From contig NZ_JAMYWY010000001.1 in assembly GCF_024159265.1 (NCBI RefSeq), forward strand, positions 5,394,001 to 5,458,000: a stretch of DNA of 64,000 nt, given 5' to 3'. Shown piece by piece: positions 1 through 9,261 of this stretch. The position numbers and the translations under genes are program-made. Source of the DNA: Paenibacillus sp. 1781tsa1 (GTDB taxonomy: Bacteria; Bacillota; Bacilli; Paenibacillales; Paenibacillaceae). Each line of letters begins with the position of its first letter. Position 1 is the first letter of the stretch. The notes beneath the pieces were generated by a model. It was not told the origin of the DNA, searched no databases, and was given only the letters and a program-made list of their open reading frames with translations.

Positions 1-737
1 TACAGAATCGTTTCGCGCAGTTCATAGTTCTCCAGATCCTCAACCAGACGAGGGGCTGCTTCCATCACGGTACGCAGAATTGTCTCACAGAAGCCGAGTT
101 GAACCGGCGTGTTCTCATCCAGATGGAAGTAATGCTCTAATACGTGGGACATCATATCCACCATACCGTATACCGTTTGGTCCAGCGGAACCGTGTATGT
201 ATTCACTGGATCCAGGATGGAGAATGCAGGGAATGAATATGCGCTACCCCAGCCCAATTTTTCTTGTGTATCCTGATTCGTAATAACCGAACCGGAGTTC
301 ATCTCCGAACCCGTTGCTGCCATCGTTAATACGGTACCAAGCGGAAGAGCGTCTTGTGCAACGGCTTTGCGCTGAGCAAAATCCCACATGTCGCCATCAT
401 ATTTAGCACCTACAGCAATCGCTTTGGAGCAGTCCAGTACACTACCGCCACCTACAGCGAGAATCAGGTCAATGTTATTCGTTTTGCAAAGGTCTACCCC
501 TTTATGCACCGTAGAAAGACGTGGGTTAGGTTCAACGCCTGCCAGTTCAGTCACTTCTGCTCCAGCTTCCTTAAGCAATCCGATCACTTGATCGTACAGA
601 CCACTGCGTTTGATACTACCGCCACCATATACAAGCAGAACCCGTTTACCGTATTTCGGTACTTCTGTCTTTAATGCTTCCAGTTGTCCTTTACCGAATA
701 TCAGACGGGTTGGATTATAGAATTGGAAAGATCTCAT
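1..737 (-). CDS. Iron-containing alcohol dehydrogenase, YugJ/butanol dehydrogenase type (3' part cut off by window edge)
   Basis: Cytoplasmic NAD(P)H-dependent alcohol or aldehyde oxidoreductase of the group III (iron) ADH family. About 245 N-terminal codons are present; the reading frame runs off the left edge. The start MRSFQFYNPTRLIFG is typical of the family. The nucleotide-binding stretch GGGSVLDCSKA lies near residue 97, and the first metal ligands fall in VDMMSHVLEHYF (D and H); the later His ligands lie outside the window. The ATG at 737 follows a GGAGG about 10 nt upstream. A promoter is visible upstream at 785-813. The protein resembles B. subtilis YugJ/YugK, but the substrate cannot be told from sequence. 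Confidence 0.9.
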   Translation of the reverse strand, partial: MRSFQFYNPTRLIFGKGQLEALKTEVPKYGKRVLLVYGGGSIKRSGLYDQVIGLLKEAGAEVTELAGVEPNPRLSTVHKGVDLCKTNNIDLILAVGGGSVLDCSKAIAVGAKYDGDMWDFAQRKAVAQDALPLGTVLTMAATGSEMNSGSVITNQDTQEKLGWGSAYSFPAFSILDPVNTYTVPLDQTVYGMVDMMSHVLEHYFHLDENTPVQLGFCETILRTVMEAAPRLVEDLENYELRETIL

Positions 738-784
738 ATCTATTGTCGCCTCCAAGGGAGTTTAGAATTTTTAGTGCAACTCCA

Positions 785-813
785 ATTATAGTACCCCGTT
801 TATAGAAAAACAA
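785..813 (-). promoter_or_regulatory. Sigma-A-like promoter of the iron alcohol dehydrogenase
   Basis: On the minus strand the -35 TTGTTT (808-813) and -10 TATAAT (785-790) are separated by 17 bp. The -10 is perfect, the -35 only matches TTG. It lies about 50 nt upstream of the start at 737. Confidence 0.5.
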
Positions 814-830
814 ATCGATAGCCACTCACT

Positions 831-1418
831 TTATAACAATCCGTTAATCTCCAAATGTGCCCTAAACATCTCGCTTGTAGAAGGCAAATCTTCAGATGCT
901 ACCCATGTTTCATGGGCCCATAACCCAGCCTGTTTGAATGCCCGCGGACAATGAATAAAGCACTCTTCCACATCCACAATGACAGCTGCACCTATAGTTT
1001 TACCACTCCAACCCATGCTTGCGATGAATTCTTCATCCTTGGTGATGGATGCTGTACCATTAATACGCAGCACTTCATTCATTCCCGGAATCAAAAAGAG
1101 CATACCGATGCCAGGGTTAGACAACATGTTCAACAACGAGTCTATCCGCCGATTACCCGGACGCTCAGGATAAACGAGTCGATATGTATCGTACACTTTT
1201 ACGAATCCCGCTCCGTCGCCCCGTGGTGACACATCACTTTTTCCATCATGATCGGACGTGGAGAGGAAAAATAATGGTGACATGGATATAAAGTTCTGAA
1301 CATGTGAATCCACAAATGAGATTGCCTTGTTACGCACATGTTCATGCGGTTCACCCACCATGCCTTGCAGTTCCTCAGCATCTGTAATCAATGGAATATC
1401 CAATGCATGCTTTTCCAA
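831..1418 (-). CDS. PPOX-class FMN flavoprotein (MSMEG_1061-like, pyridoxamine 5'-phosphate oxidase family)
   Basis: 195-residue predicted flavin-binding split-barrel protein. Sequences such as FFLSTSDHDGKSDVSPRGD and the later PGNRRIDSLLNML fit the PPOX family in which the N-terminal half lays down the barrel and binds FMN. The C-terminal CPRAFKQAGLW is characteristic of the MSMEG_1061-type subgroup. The physiological substrate is unknown; a role in small-molecule reduction or oxidation is inference only. The start is TTG at 1418 with a weak GGGG upstream. It is a single gene between the alcohol dehydrogenase and galT, with its own promoter at 1470-1498. Confidence 0.82.
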   Translation of the reverse strand: MEKHALDIPLITDAEELQGMVGEPHEHVRNKAISFVDSHVQNFISMSPLFFLSTSDHDGKSDVSPRGDGAGFVKVYDTYRLVYPERPGNRRIDSLLNMLSNPGIGMLFLIPGMNEVLRINGTASITKDEEFIASMGWSGKTIGAAVIVDVEECFIHCPRAFKQAGLWAHETWVASEDLPSTSEMFRAHLEINGLL

Positions 1419-1469
1419 GTTATTAACCCCATTTCCTCAATTCATTGTGGTACTCTAGGAATTCACTCC

Positions 1470-1498
1470 ATTATAACTGGCTCGGAAGCTCATTCCAA
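1470..1498 (-). promoter_or_regulatory. Sigma-A-like promoter of the PPOX flavoprotein gene
   Basis: Minus strand: -35 TTGGAA (1493-1498), 17 bp spacer, -10 TATAAT (1470-1475). It lies about 50 nt upstream of the TTG start at 1418 and just downstream of the gal terminator. Confidence 0.5.
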
Positions 1499-1520
1499 TG
1501 CACACCAATATCAAGAACAA

Positions 1521-1556
1521 CAAGAACACCCGCTCAAGATAGGGCGGGTGTTCTTG
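1521..1556 (-). terminator. Rho-independent terminator of galKET
   Basis: Inverted repeat CAAGAACACCCGC / GCGGGTGTTCTTG with a short loop, 12 nt after the galT stop. The tail on the minus strand is T-rich (TTGTTCTTG) but not a clean run. Confidence 0.65.
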
Positions 1557-1567
1557 TTTGTTGACTG

Positions 1568-3166
1568 TTATTCCGTGTATCCCATGCTGCTCACAAAACG
1601 ACGGAAAGCCTGGCGGCCCGCTTCATCATATTTGTAGACACCTGCATGTTCCAGAATCTCGGCAAATTTTAAGCCGACTTCCTGCTGTACGATGGAAATG
1701 GCTTGTTCTTTGTCCAGGTTAGGACCAAATCGTTCAACCAGCTCTTCAGCCCAGCCCAGATGTTTGTTCAACACATGATCAGAAGCTTTGGCGGCTTCAG
1801 CAAGTTTGGCATCTCCAGCGAGAATATCTGCGATACTGTCCAGCTCTTCCTTCAAACGGCCAGGCAGGATGGCAAGTCCCATCACTTCGATCAGACCAAT
1901 GTTTTCTTTCTTCAGATGGTGCATTTCACGGTGAGGATGGAAAATCCCTTCAGGATGCACATCATTCGTACGATTGTTACGCAATACGAGATCCATCTCG
2001 TAGCCACCGTCTGCACTACGACGAACGATTGGTGTTACCGTATTATGTGGTACCTGCTCACCGTCTACTTCACTGAATGCTTCGATATCCACAGCCGAAT
2101 CACTATAGACCTTCCACGCTTCATATACAGCGTTACCGGCTTCAAGCAGTTCTGCAGGATCGTGTGAGGCCAGACGCATGACGGACATTGGCCATTTCAC
2201 AAGACTCAATGTAAGTCCAGGGGCATCCGCATGGTGGAAGACCGCCTCTGGCTGTGCATTTTGAATCGCAAACGTATGACGTCCGCCCTGGAAATGGTCA
2301 TGTGTCAGGATAGAACCGCCAACGATCGGCAAATCTGCATTAGACCCGATAAAGTAATGCGGGTACTCCCCAACAAAGGCAAGCAGCCTGCGCAGCGTAT
2401 CTTTGGTCAGTTTCATCGGCACATGATCATGATGGAAAATGATGCAGTGCTCGTTGTAGTACACATACGGCGAGTATTGGAACAACCAAGGCTCGTTGTT
2501 AAGATTCAACGGAATGACTCGCAGATTCTGGCGGGCCGGGTGATTCACCCGACCAGCGTAGCCTACATTTTCACGACACAGCTGGCATTTTGGATATACC
2601 GGTGGCGGTAGCAATTTCGCCATGGCAATTTCCTTCGGGCTTTTCTCCGGCTTGGAGAGGTTTATGGTAATCTCCATCTCCCCATAAGCCGTATCCTGCG
2701 TCCAATAGACGTTCTTCGAGATGCGATCCATCCGAATGTAGTTGGAGTTAATGGATAAGTCATAGAATTGGGATGTGGCCGCCTCAATGCCTTCCGTCTG
2801 CTCGGTGTGGCGGAATGCGCGTACCACTTCGGATGGGCGTGCCATCAAATGACCCATGATTTTGGCATCCAGCAAATCACGGAACGTATCGCTATTTTCA
2901 GGAATGAGTCCAATGGTAAATCCATAATCGATCAATGTATCCAGCATCGCCTGTGGACCAGCGGGCACAGTTGTGTCCAACTCGCCGGCATAAGGCTCCG
3001 AGAATCCGAATTGTTCAAGCAGGAGGTTGCGGCTATAATCCCAATCCGCTTCCTCAATTAGTTGTTTCTGCAAGGCAAATGCAACCAGACGTTCAATGGC
3101 ATGCAGTGCTTCCTGCTGCTCCGGTGTCCGCTCTGTGGCACCTGCTGCAATATGAGTCTGTGACAT
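1568..3166 (-). CDS. galT: UDP-glucose--hexose-1-phosphate uridylyltransferase, Firmicutes type
   Basis: Second step of the Leloir pathway: exchanges UMP between UDP-glucose and galactose-1-phosphate. At 532 residues it belongs to the long Gram-positive GalT class, not the ~350-residue E. coli class. The HIT-like active region is seen as LTHDHFQGGRHTF (mid-protein), and a second conserved block HPHREMHHLKKENIGLIEV follows. Last gene of galK-galE-galT; the ATG at 3166 is preceded by GGAGGCG and only 14 nt separate it from galE, so the three are surely cotranscribed. Confidence 0.96.
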   Translation of the reverse strand: MSQTHIAAGATERTPEQQEALHAIERLVAFALQKQLIEEADWDYSRNLLLEQFGFSEPYAGELDTTVPAGPQAMLDTLIDYGFTIGLIPENSDTFRDLLDAKIMGHLMARPSEVVRAFRHTEQTEGIEAATSQFYDLSINSNYIRMDRISKNVYWTQDTAYGEMEITINLSKPEKSPKEIAMAKLLPPPVYPKCQLCRENVGYAGRVNHPARQNLRVIPLNLNNEPWLFQYSPYVYYNEHCIIFHHDHVPMKLTKDTLRRLLAFVGEYPHYFIGSNADLPIVGGSILTHDHFQGGRHTFAIQNAQPEAVFHHADAPGLTLSLVKWPMSVMRLASHDPAELLEAGNAVYEAWKVYSDSAVDIEAFSEVDGEQVPHNTVTPIVRRSADGGYEMDLVLRNNRTNDVHPEGIFHPHREMHHLKKENIGLIEVMGLAILPGRLKEELDSIADILAGDAKLAEAAKASDHVLNKHLGWAEELVERFGPNLDKEQAISIVQQEVGLKFAEILEHAGVYKYDEAGRQAFRRFVSSMGYTE

Positions 3167-3180
3167 AAGGTGTTCGCCTC

Positions 3181-4170
3181 CTAGTTTTTTCCGTAGCCGT
3201 CAGGACGTGATTGGTGCCAGCTCCAAGCGCTTTGAATGACATCTTCCAGATTGGTCCATTTTGGATTCCAGCCCAGAACGGATCTCGCTTTTGCAGATGA
3301 AGCTACTAGCACTGCAGGGTCACCTGCACGACGTGGCTCCTGTACAACCGGGATATCGAGGCCAGTCACTTTTTTAGCTGTTTCAATCACTTGTTTTACC
3401 GAGAACCCTGTACCGTTACCCAGGTTAAACACGTTACTGTTCTCACCTTTGCGAAGGTAATCTACTGCACGCAGATGTGCATCAGCCAGGTCGCTCACGT
3501 GGATATAGTCACGGATACATGTTCCATCTTCGGTTGCATAGTCGTCACCAAACACAGCGATATGCGAGCGTTGTTTCAAAGCCGTTTGCAGTACGAGTGG
3601 GATCAGGTGACTCTCCGGCTGGTGATCTTCACCAATTTTGCCGCTCTCATGAGCACCAGCTGCATTGAAGTAACGCAGAGAAACGTACTTGATATCCTGA
3701 ACTTTATCGAACCATGACATCATGCGTTCCATCATCAGTTTCGTTTCACCATATACGTTGGTCGGCTCTGTACGATCGCTTTCTTCGATTGGCACTTTCT
3801 CAGGTTCACCGTAGGTCGCTGCCGTAGAAGAGAAGACGATGCGACGTACATTTGCTGCATTCATCGCTTCCAACAGACACAGTGTACCGAACACGTTATT
3901 GTCATAATATTTAACCGGGTCTTTCATACTTTCGCCTACGAGTGAGTTGGCTGCAAAATGAATGACTGCATCAATTGAATTTTCAGCGAATAGCTTAGCC
4001 AGAATTTCTTTGTCACGCAGATCTCCTTCATACAATTTACCACCGAGCAGCGCCTCACGATGCCCTGTCTGCAAGTTATCCAGTACGACAACCTCTTCTC
4101 CACGTTCCAACAAAGCCGCTACCGTATGAGATCCAATATACCCTGCTCCACCTGTCACCAAAATTGCCAT
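3181..4170 (-). CDS. galE: UDP-glucose 4-epimerase
   Basis: Interconverts UDP-galactose and UDP-glucose, closing the Leloir cycle, and also feeds cell-wall galactose. 329 residues, a short-chain dehydrogenase fold. The N-terminal VTGGAGYIGSHT is the NAD-binding GxxGxxG motif, and the YGETKLMME stretch carries the catalytic YxxxK; SSTAATYG supplies the catalytic Ser/Thr. C-terminal RRAGDPAVLVA is typical. The start codon lies one base beyond the galK stop with GGAGG inside the galK end, which indicates translational coupling. Confidence 0.97.
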   Translation of the reverse strand: MAILVTGGAGYIGSHTVAALLERGEEVVVLDNLQTGHREALLGGKLYEGDLRDKEILAKLFAENSIDAVIHFAANSLVGESMKDPVKYYDNNVFGTLCLLEAMNAANVRRIVFSSTAATYGEPEKVPIEESDRTEPTNVYGETKLMMERMMSWFDKVQDIKYVSLRYFNAAGAHESGKIGEDHQPESHLIPLVLQTALKQRSHIAVFGDDYATEDGTCIRDYIHVSDLADAHLRAVDYLRKGENSNVFNLGNGTGFSVKQVIETAKKVTGLDIPVVQEPRRAGDPAVLVASSAKARSVLGWNPKWTNLEDVIQSAWSWHQSRPDGYGKN

Positions 4171-4171
4171 T

Positions 4172-5353
4172 TTACTTCGCCTCCTTCAATTCTTTAACAC
4201 CGTCGCCTACACCGCACACATAAAAATCACCTTTGAGAGTGGTACGCGCTTCATATGCAGCGCCCACTTCGCTTACAAAACGCTCGACATCATTTTCATG
4301 CACCAGCGATACGGTACAACCGCCAAATCCTGCGCCAGTCATTCGGGCACCAAGTGTGCCAGGAATCCGCTGAGCTTCTTCAACCATAACATCCAGCTCA
4401 TCACAGCTTACTTCGTACAAGTCGCGAAGCGATTCATGAGAAGCGTTCATCAATTGGCCGAAGGTTTCCAGATCATTACGCTGCAATGCTTCGACAGATG
4501 CAAGCACACGCGCGTTCTCTTCCACAACATGTTGCGCACGCTGTCTAACTTTCTCATCCTTGATCTGATCCTGTAGTGTTACGAACTGCTCTGGCGTCAA
4601 TTGAGCCAGGTAATTCAGTGCAGGCAGCTGTTCCTTCAAGATGGCAAGTGCCTGCTCGCATTGGGAGCGACGTTCATTGTACGCCGAATCCACCAGCCCG
4701 CGGCGTTTGTTTGTGTTCCCGATGACCAATTTGTAAGAGCCTGTACGGAAAGGAACCTTTTCATACTCCAGTGTGTCACACATCAGCAGGATTGCGTGAT
4801 CCTGCGCACCGTTTGCCACAGCGAACTGATCCATGATTCCACAGTTGACGCCTACGAACTCATTTTCCGCTTTCTGGGACAGAAGTGCCAGTTGAACCGT
4901 ATCAATATCCGACACGCCCTCCAGAGACTGAATCGCGAAACCGGTAAGTACCTCCAGAGACGCAGACGATGAAAGTCCTGCCCCGTTTGGAATCTCTCCG
5001 TGGTACAGGAAGTCGTACCCTTTCGTTACATTCACACCTTTGCCTTGCAATTCAACCATGACACCAACAGGATAGTCGGTCCATTCACCCGTTTTCTCCT
5101 TACCAATAGTGGAAGTATCCAGTGCTCCTTCATAAGACATGTTCGTGGATGCCAGTTGCAGCTTGTTGTCCTGACGCTCACGGATTATTAATGTTGTTCC
5201 GAATTCAAGTGCTGCCGGAAGCACGTATCCACCATTATAGTCAATGTGCTCACCGATCAGATTCACACGCCCAGGGGCATGAAATACACGGATGTCCGCT
5301 CCACTCTCTCCGTACTTCTCAATAAACTTTTGTTTCAATTCAGTTACGTTCAC
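4172..5353 (-). CDS. galK: Galactokinase
   Basis: Phosphorylates alpha-D-galactose with ATP to galactose-1-phosphate, entry step of the Leloir pathway. 393 residues, GHMP kinase fold. The galactokinase signature is seen as GRVNLIGEHIDYNGGYVLP near residues 28-46, the ATP loop as GAGLSSSASLEV, and the third GHMP motif as GARMTGAGFGGCTVSL near the C terminus. The start is GTG at 5353 with GAGGTG eight bases upstream. First gene of galKET; the upstream gap with the divergent AraC gene presumably holds its control region. Confidence 0.97.
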   Translation of the reverse strand: MNVTELKQKFIEKYGESGADIRVFHAPGRVNLIGEHIDYNGGYVLPAALEFGTTLIIRERQDNKLQLASTNMSYEGALDTSTIGKEKTGEWTDYPVGVMVELQGKGVNVTKGYDFLYHGEIPNGAGLSSSASLEVLTGFAIQSLEGVSDIDTVQLALLSQKAENEFVGVNCGIMDQFAVANGAQDHAILLMCDTLEYEKVPFRTGSYKLVIGNTNKRRGLVDSAYNERRSQCEQALAILKEQLPALNYLAQLTPEQFVTLQDQIKDEKVRQRAQHVVEENARVLASVEALQRNDLETFGQLMNASHESLRDLYEVSCDELDVMVEEAQRIPGTLGARMTGAGFGGCTVSLVHENDVERFVSEVGAAYEARTTLKGDFYVCGVGDGVKELKEAK

Positions 5354-5506
5354 TGCTGCTGCACCTCGCCTCGTTGTTGTGGTTTTCTTAATGTTATTAT
5401 ATAAGAAAGCGGTGCCTCATGTAATGCAACCATGTGTGTTTCATATGGATAAATGTGACCTTAAGACGTATAATGATCAGAGCATCCCGGAAAGAAGGAA
5501 ACAACT

Positions 5507-6481
5507 ATGGCAGATCAATCCAACGCCAAGAAAGACCCGCTTGCATCTTCAATAGAAAAAATACAGGAATCACCTTCCGGTAAAAGTGGAGCACTCAGTT
5601 ATTCGGTTGCCTCCAATCCGGTCTATTATGAGCAAGGCGCACTGCATGTCCTGTTTGCCGGAGCAAGCCAGACGCTTCCAGGTCACGCCCTTGGACCTAA
5701 ATTGTTTGATTATTATCTGCTGCATTATGTAGAAAAAGGGGCGGGTACGTTCCGTACCGAACTGCACACCTACGAGTTATCCGCAGGTGATTGTTTCCTC
5801 ATTCACCCCGGGCAACTGGTGAGCTACCAGTCACATGCCCGTAACCCATGGCAATACCGCTGGATCGCCTTTACGGGCAGCCAGGCTGCCCAGCATGCCG
5901 AGGAGGCAGGATTCCGCCCGGAGAAGTCCGTTTTTCATGCCGGACCCTCTTGTGGAATATCCGATTGGTTATCCGTGATGCAGGATGCTTTTGCCGAGCG
6001 CAAAGAAAGCTCCCATTTCACATCACTGGGTACGTTATATATGATTCTAGCTGAAGCACAGAATCACCTTTCGCAGGGGCAAACCTTAATTCCAGGTGAA
6101 TCATCCATCCGACGTACGGTGAAACAGATGATTCAATATATGTCCACCCAATATGCCTATCCTGTCTCCATTGAACAGATGTCTGCGAGTCTCGGGTATA
6201 ATCGTGCGTATCTTTCCCGCATTTTCAAACAGGAAACCGGACTTTCGCCAGTCACTTATCTGCTAAAACTGCGGATCGACAAGTCGCGCCAACTCCTAAG
6301 AGAACGCCCAGATCTGTCCATCGAACAGGTATCTGCATCGGTCGGACTGCCAGATGCACTGTATTTCTCCAAACAGTTCAAACGATTTCACGGTGAAGCG
6401 CCCAGCTTGTATCGAGAGAAAATCCTCTCTCGTCCACGACATCAGGGGTTACAGAAGAATGCTCAACCAAACAAACGGTAA
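5507..6481 (+). CDS. AraC-family transcriptional regulator, divergent from galKET
   Basis: 324-residue one-component regulator: an N-terminal cupin-like sugar-sensing region (about residues 45-150, with YELSAGDCFLIHPGQ) followed by a C-terminal double helix-turn-helix (last ~100 residues, including MSASLGYNRAYLSRIFKQE and the AraC signature near LYFSKQFKRFHGEAP). The ATG at 5507 follows AAGGAAA. Divergent placement 150 bp from galK suggests it controls galactose use; this is inference from position. There is no signal peptide or receiver domain. Confidence 0.88.
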   Translation: MADQSNAKKDPLASSIEKIQESPSGKSGALSYSVASNPVYYEQGALHVLFAGASQTLPGHALGPKLFDYYLLHYVEKGAGTFRTELHTYELSAGDCFLIHPGQLVSYQSHARNPWQYRWIAFTGSQAAQHAEEAGFRPEKSVFHAGPSCGISDWLSVMQDAFAERKESSHFTSLGTLYMILAEAQNHLSQGQTLIPGESSIRRTVKQMIQYMSTQYAYPVSIEQMSASLGYNRAYLSRIFKQETGLSPVTYLLKLRIDKSRQLLRERPDLSIEQVSASVGLPDALYFSKQFKRFHGEAPSLYREKILSRPRHQGLQKNAQPNKR

Positions 6482-6512
6482 GCAATATATTGGACAGAAC
6501 CACATACGACAA

Positions 6513-6552
6513 AAAAGGTGCATTCCGCCATTATGGCTAAGATGCACCTTTT
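6513..6552. terminator. Bidirectional terminator between araC-type gene and aldo/keto reductase
   Basis: AAAAGGTGCAT (6513-6523) pairs with ATGCACCTTTT (6542-6552). A and T runs flank both sides, so it can serve both convergent genes. Confidence 0.8.
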
Positions 6553-6561
6553 GCACTTTAT

Positions 6562-7572
6562 TTATTTGTCATCAGGCTTCGGAGACAGAATGGACTCAAT
6601 CCGTTCCAATTCCTCTGTAGAGAAGTCTAATTGGCTGAGTGCAGCCACATTCTCTTCAATCTGGGAAGGACGGCTCGCGCCAATCAGCGCAGATGTTACC
6701 CTGCCATTACGCAGAACCCATGAAAGTGCAAATTGGGCCAAGCTCTGACCACGGGCTGCTGCAATCTGGTTCAGCGCACGCACTTTGCGGAGCGTCTCTG
6801 GAGAGATGTTGCTCTCATTCAGAAATACTGACGGTCCTTTGGCACGTGAGTCTTCCGGGATCCCATTCAAGTATTTGTTCGTGAGTACACCTTGTGCCAG
6901 TGGACAGAAAGCAATACTGCCCGTTCCATACTCATCCAGCACGTCCTGCAAACCATCTTCAATCCAGCGATCCAGCATCGAGTATTTCGGTTGATGGATC
7001 AACAGCGGCGTACCCAAACTTTTGAGAATCTCAGCGGCCTCTCTCGTCTGGTCTGCGGGATAGTTGGAGATTCCTACATAGAGGGCTTTACCCGAGCGAA
7101 CAATATGATCCAGTGCCATCATCGTTTCTTCCAAAGGCGTTTCGGGATCATAACGGTGGGAATAGAAAATATCCACATAATCCAGGCCCATCCGCTTCAA
7201 GCTCTGATTCAGACTGGATACCAGATTTTTGCGTGAGCCCCACTCGCCATACGGCCCGGGCCACATATAATATCCCGCTTTGGTGGAGATCACAAGTTCA
7301 TCCCGATAAGGTTTCAGATCCTGGGCAAGCACCTGTCCAAACAACTGCTCTGCCGAACCTGCCGGTGGGCCATAATTATTGGCAAGGTCAAAATGGGTAA
7401 TACCCAGATCAAATGATCGGGTGATCATATTACGGCCATTCTCAGCGTTATTGATACCACCAAAATTATGCCACAGCCCCAGTGAAATCGCTGGCAGTTT
7501 CAAACCTGAACGTCCAACGCGGTTGTATTTCATCGTTTCATAGCGAGTATCGCTTGCTACGTAGACCATCAT
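6562..7572 (-). CDS. Aldo/keto reductase, YghZ/L-glyceraldehyde 3-phosphate reductase type
   Basis: 336-residue NADPH-dependent TIM-barrel reductase. The tetrad is visible: D and Y in FDLANNYGPPAG, K in STKAGYYMWPGPYG, H in FYSHRYDPETP. The WPGPYGEWGSRKNL stretch is typical of the YghZ subgroup that reduces small aldehydes such as glyceraldehyde-3-phosphate or methylglyoxal. The start chosen is ATG 7572, because AAGAAGGG lies five bases upstream; a longer frame to 7617 has no such site. Detoxification is inferred from the subgroup. Confidence 0.9.
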   Translation of the reverse strand: MMVYVASDTRYETMKYNRVGRSGLKLPAISLGLWHNFGGINNAENGRNMITRSFDLGITHFDLANNYGPPAGSAEQLFGQVLAQDLKPYRDELVISTKAGYYMWPGPYGEWGSRKNLVSSLNQSLKRMGLDYVDIFYSHRYDPETPLEETMMALDHIVRSGKALYVGISNYPADQTREAAEILKSLGTPLLIHQPKYSMLDRWIEDGLQDVLDEYGTGSIAFCPLAQGVLTNKYLNGIPEDSRAKGPSVFLNESNISPETLRKVRALNQIAAARGQSLAQFALSWVLRNGRVTSALIGASRPSQIEENVAALSQLDFSTEELERIESILSPKPDDK

Positions 7573-7646
7573 GAATCCCTTCTTTCCCCAGGTTCCGCCT
7601 CCTGATCCGGTCAACACCGGCGAATGCGGTTATTCAGTCCATACGT

Positions 7647-8387
7647 TTAACCAAGAAGCTGGTCCACATGATTCATTACCTCACCAATCGGCTCTGTAAT
7701 CAGCAAATCCGCCCTGCTGTCGTAAGCGGTAGGTGTAGCATTGAGCAGAACGGTATGTTTTCCCTGAAAATACGTAATTAACTGTGCTGCTGGATATACC
7801 GTAAGTGATGTGCCGCCCACGAGTAACAGATCTGCAGCAGACAATGCATCAATGGAGCGATACAATGTTGTCTGATCCAGCTCCTCCTCGTACAGCACAA
7901 CATCCGGCTTGATAACACCACCGCATGTGGTACAGCGAGGTACGGTATATTGGGATTGTATAATATCATTCAGCGCATAAAACTGCTTGCAATCCATGCA
8001 GGCATTACGATGAACTGAGCCATGTAGCTCCAAGACAGTGCTGCTGCCTGCCTTCTGATGCAGTCCGTCGATATTTTGCGTGATCACTGCCTGAAGTTTT
8101 CCCTCCTGCTCCAGACGGGCTAACAGTCGATGACACCCATTCGGTTCCGCATCTGGATGAAGCATTTTGCCTCGATAAAAATCATAAAAAATATCGGCAT
8201 GTTGATCAAAAAAATGCCGACTTAACAACTCTTCCGGTGGATAAGGCGAATGCTGCTCCGTCTGATACAGACCCGCAGCCGAACGGAAGTCGGGAATCCC
8301 GCTTTCCGTTGAAGTCCCGGCCCCTCCGAAAAAAACAATACGGGAACTTTCCTGAATCCAGGCAGCCAGTTGTTCTGTTGCGTTCAT
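7647..8387 (-). CDS. NAD-dependent protein deacylase, sirtuin (SIR2 family)
   Basis: Removes acyl groups from lysines using NAD+. 246 residues. Motifs: GAGTSTESGIPDFRS (NAD pocket), TQNIDGLHQKAG with the catalytic His, a zinc site of two CxxC pairs (CMDC and CTTC) around residues 120-150, and VGGTSLTVYPA. The start is ATG 8387 because AAAAGGAGGAG precedes it; the longer frame to 8414 would start inside that ribosome site. It lies 42 nt downstream of the HAD gene. B. subtilis SrtN is a family relative. Confidence 0.93.
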   Translation of the reverse strand: MNATEQLAAWIQESSRIVFFGGAGTSTESGIPDFRSAAGLYQTEQHSPYPPEELLSRHFFDQHADIFYDFYRGKMLHPDAEPNGCHRLLARLEQEGKLQAVITQNIDGLHQKAGSSTVLELHGSVHRNACMDCKQFYALNDIIQSQYTVPRCTTCGGVIKPDVVLYEEELDQTTLYRSIDALSAADLLLVGGTSLTVYPAAQLITYFQGKHTVLLNATPTAYDSRADLLITEPIGEVMNHVDQLLG

Positions 8388-8429
8388 CCTCTCTCCTCCT
8401 TTTATATAGTTCAATCTGACCAGAGTGAC

Positions 8430-9197
8430 TTATATAATCACGCTTAGCTCATTATAATGACGAATAATGGCATGGGCATCAACCAGGTGCGATCCTTGAT
8501 CTAACTGCGGACAGTAACCAAGCGTATAGGATACCTCTGCATGCCGTCCCATCTGCATATCCCCATTGCTGTCTCCAATGACAACGGCCTCCGCAGGATC
8601 GATATGTAATTCGCGGCAAGCCAAGAGTGCTGCTTCTCCATCCGGTTTGCCCTGGGTCACCCGATCACAGCCTACAATGGATGTAAAAAAGGAACGGATC
8701 CCCATCCAATTCAAATGTGTTTCAGCTGCCGCTGTACTGTCTGAAGTGACGACCGCCAGAGGTATGTTCGCTGCCCGGCAACTCTGCAAAAAAGCCAGCA
8801 ATCCTGGCATGGGTTCAGCCGATTTGCGCTCTCGTACCTCTCGCATGGCTACACTTGAAAATTGGCGTATCGTTGTGATCGCTTCATTCCACGGCATGCC
8901 TGCTGCATATAGCTGCCCGGCAAGCAATCCCGTGCACTCATCCACAGTTGCAATGGCCAGCGGGCCTTGCGGATCATATCCAACAATATGACCTTGTGAG
9001 TTATGGGTGGTGCCCAGAACGTAATCCCGTTCAACCGTAAATGAAGCACCAAGTTCGTTCATACGTGATTGTAACTGATCCAGTAACCTCTCTGCCCACG
9101 GCCCCCATAACTGGAGGAATTCCAGCAGTGTTCCATCTTTATCGAACAGGATACCTTTACATGGGATCTGCGCTCCATTCACTTGAAGCATGGTCAT
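8430..9197 (-). CDS. HAD-superfamily hydrolase (phosphatase, Gph-like)
   Basis: 255-residue cytosolic phosphatase fold. HAD motif I is LFDKDGTLLEF (nucleophile Asp), motif II VVTSDST, motif III/IV GKPDGEAALL and VIGDSNGDMQMG. A cap domain lies between motif I and II. The substrate is not determinable. ATG 9197 is chosen because GGAGG sits eight bases upstream; two upstream in-frame ATGs are too close to that site. It is likely cotranscribed with the sirtuin gene just downstream. Confidence 0.87.
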   Translation of the reverse strand: MTMLQVNGAQIPCKGILFDKDGTLLEFLQLWGPWAERLLDQLQSRMNELGASFTVERDYVLGTTHNSQGHIVGYDPQGPLAIATVDECTGLLAGQLYAAGMPWNEAITTIRQFSSVAMREVRERKSAEPMPGLLAFLQSCRAANIPLAVVTSDSTAAAETHLNWMGIRSFFTSIVGCDRVTQGKPDGEAALLACRELHIDPAEAVVIGDSNGDMQMGRHAEVSYTLGYCPQLDQGSHLVDAHAIIRHYNELSVII

Positions 9198-9261
9198 CCG
9201 CATCACCTCCATCAAGTTATGCTATAAATGCATACAGCCCTTAATGCAGAATAATCAAAAT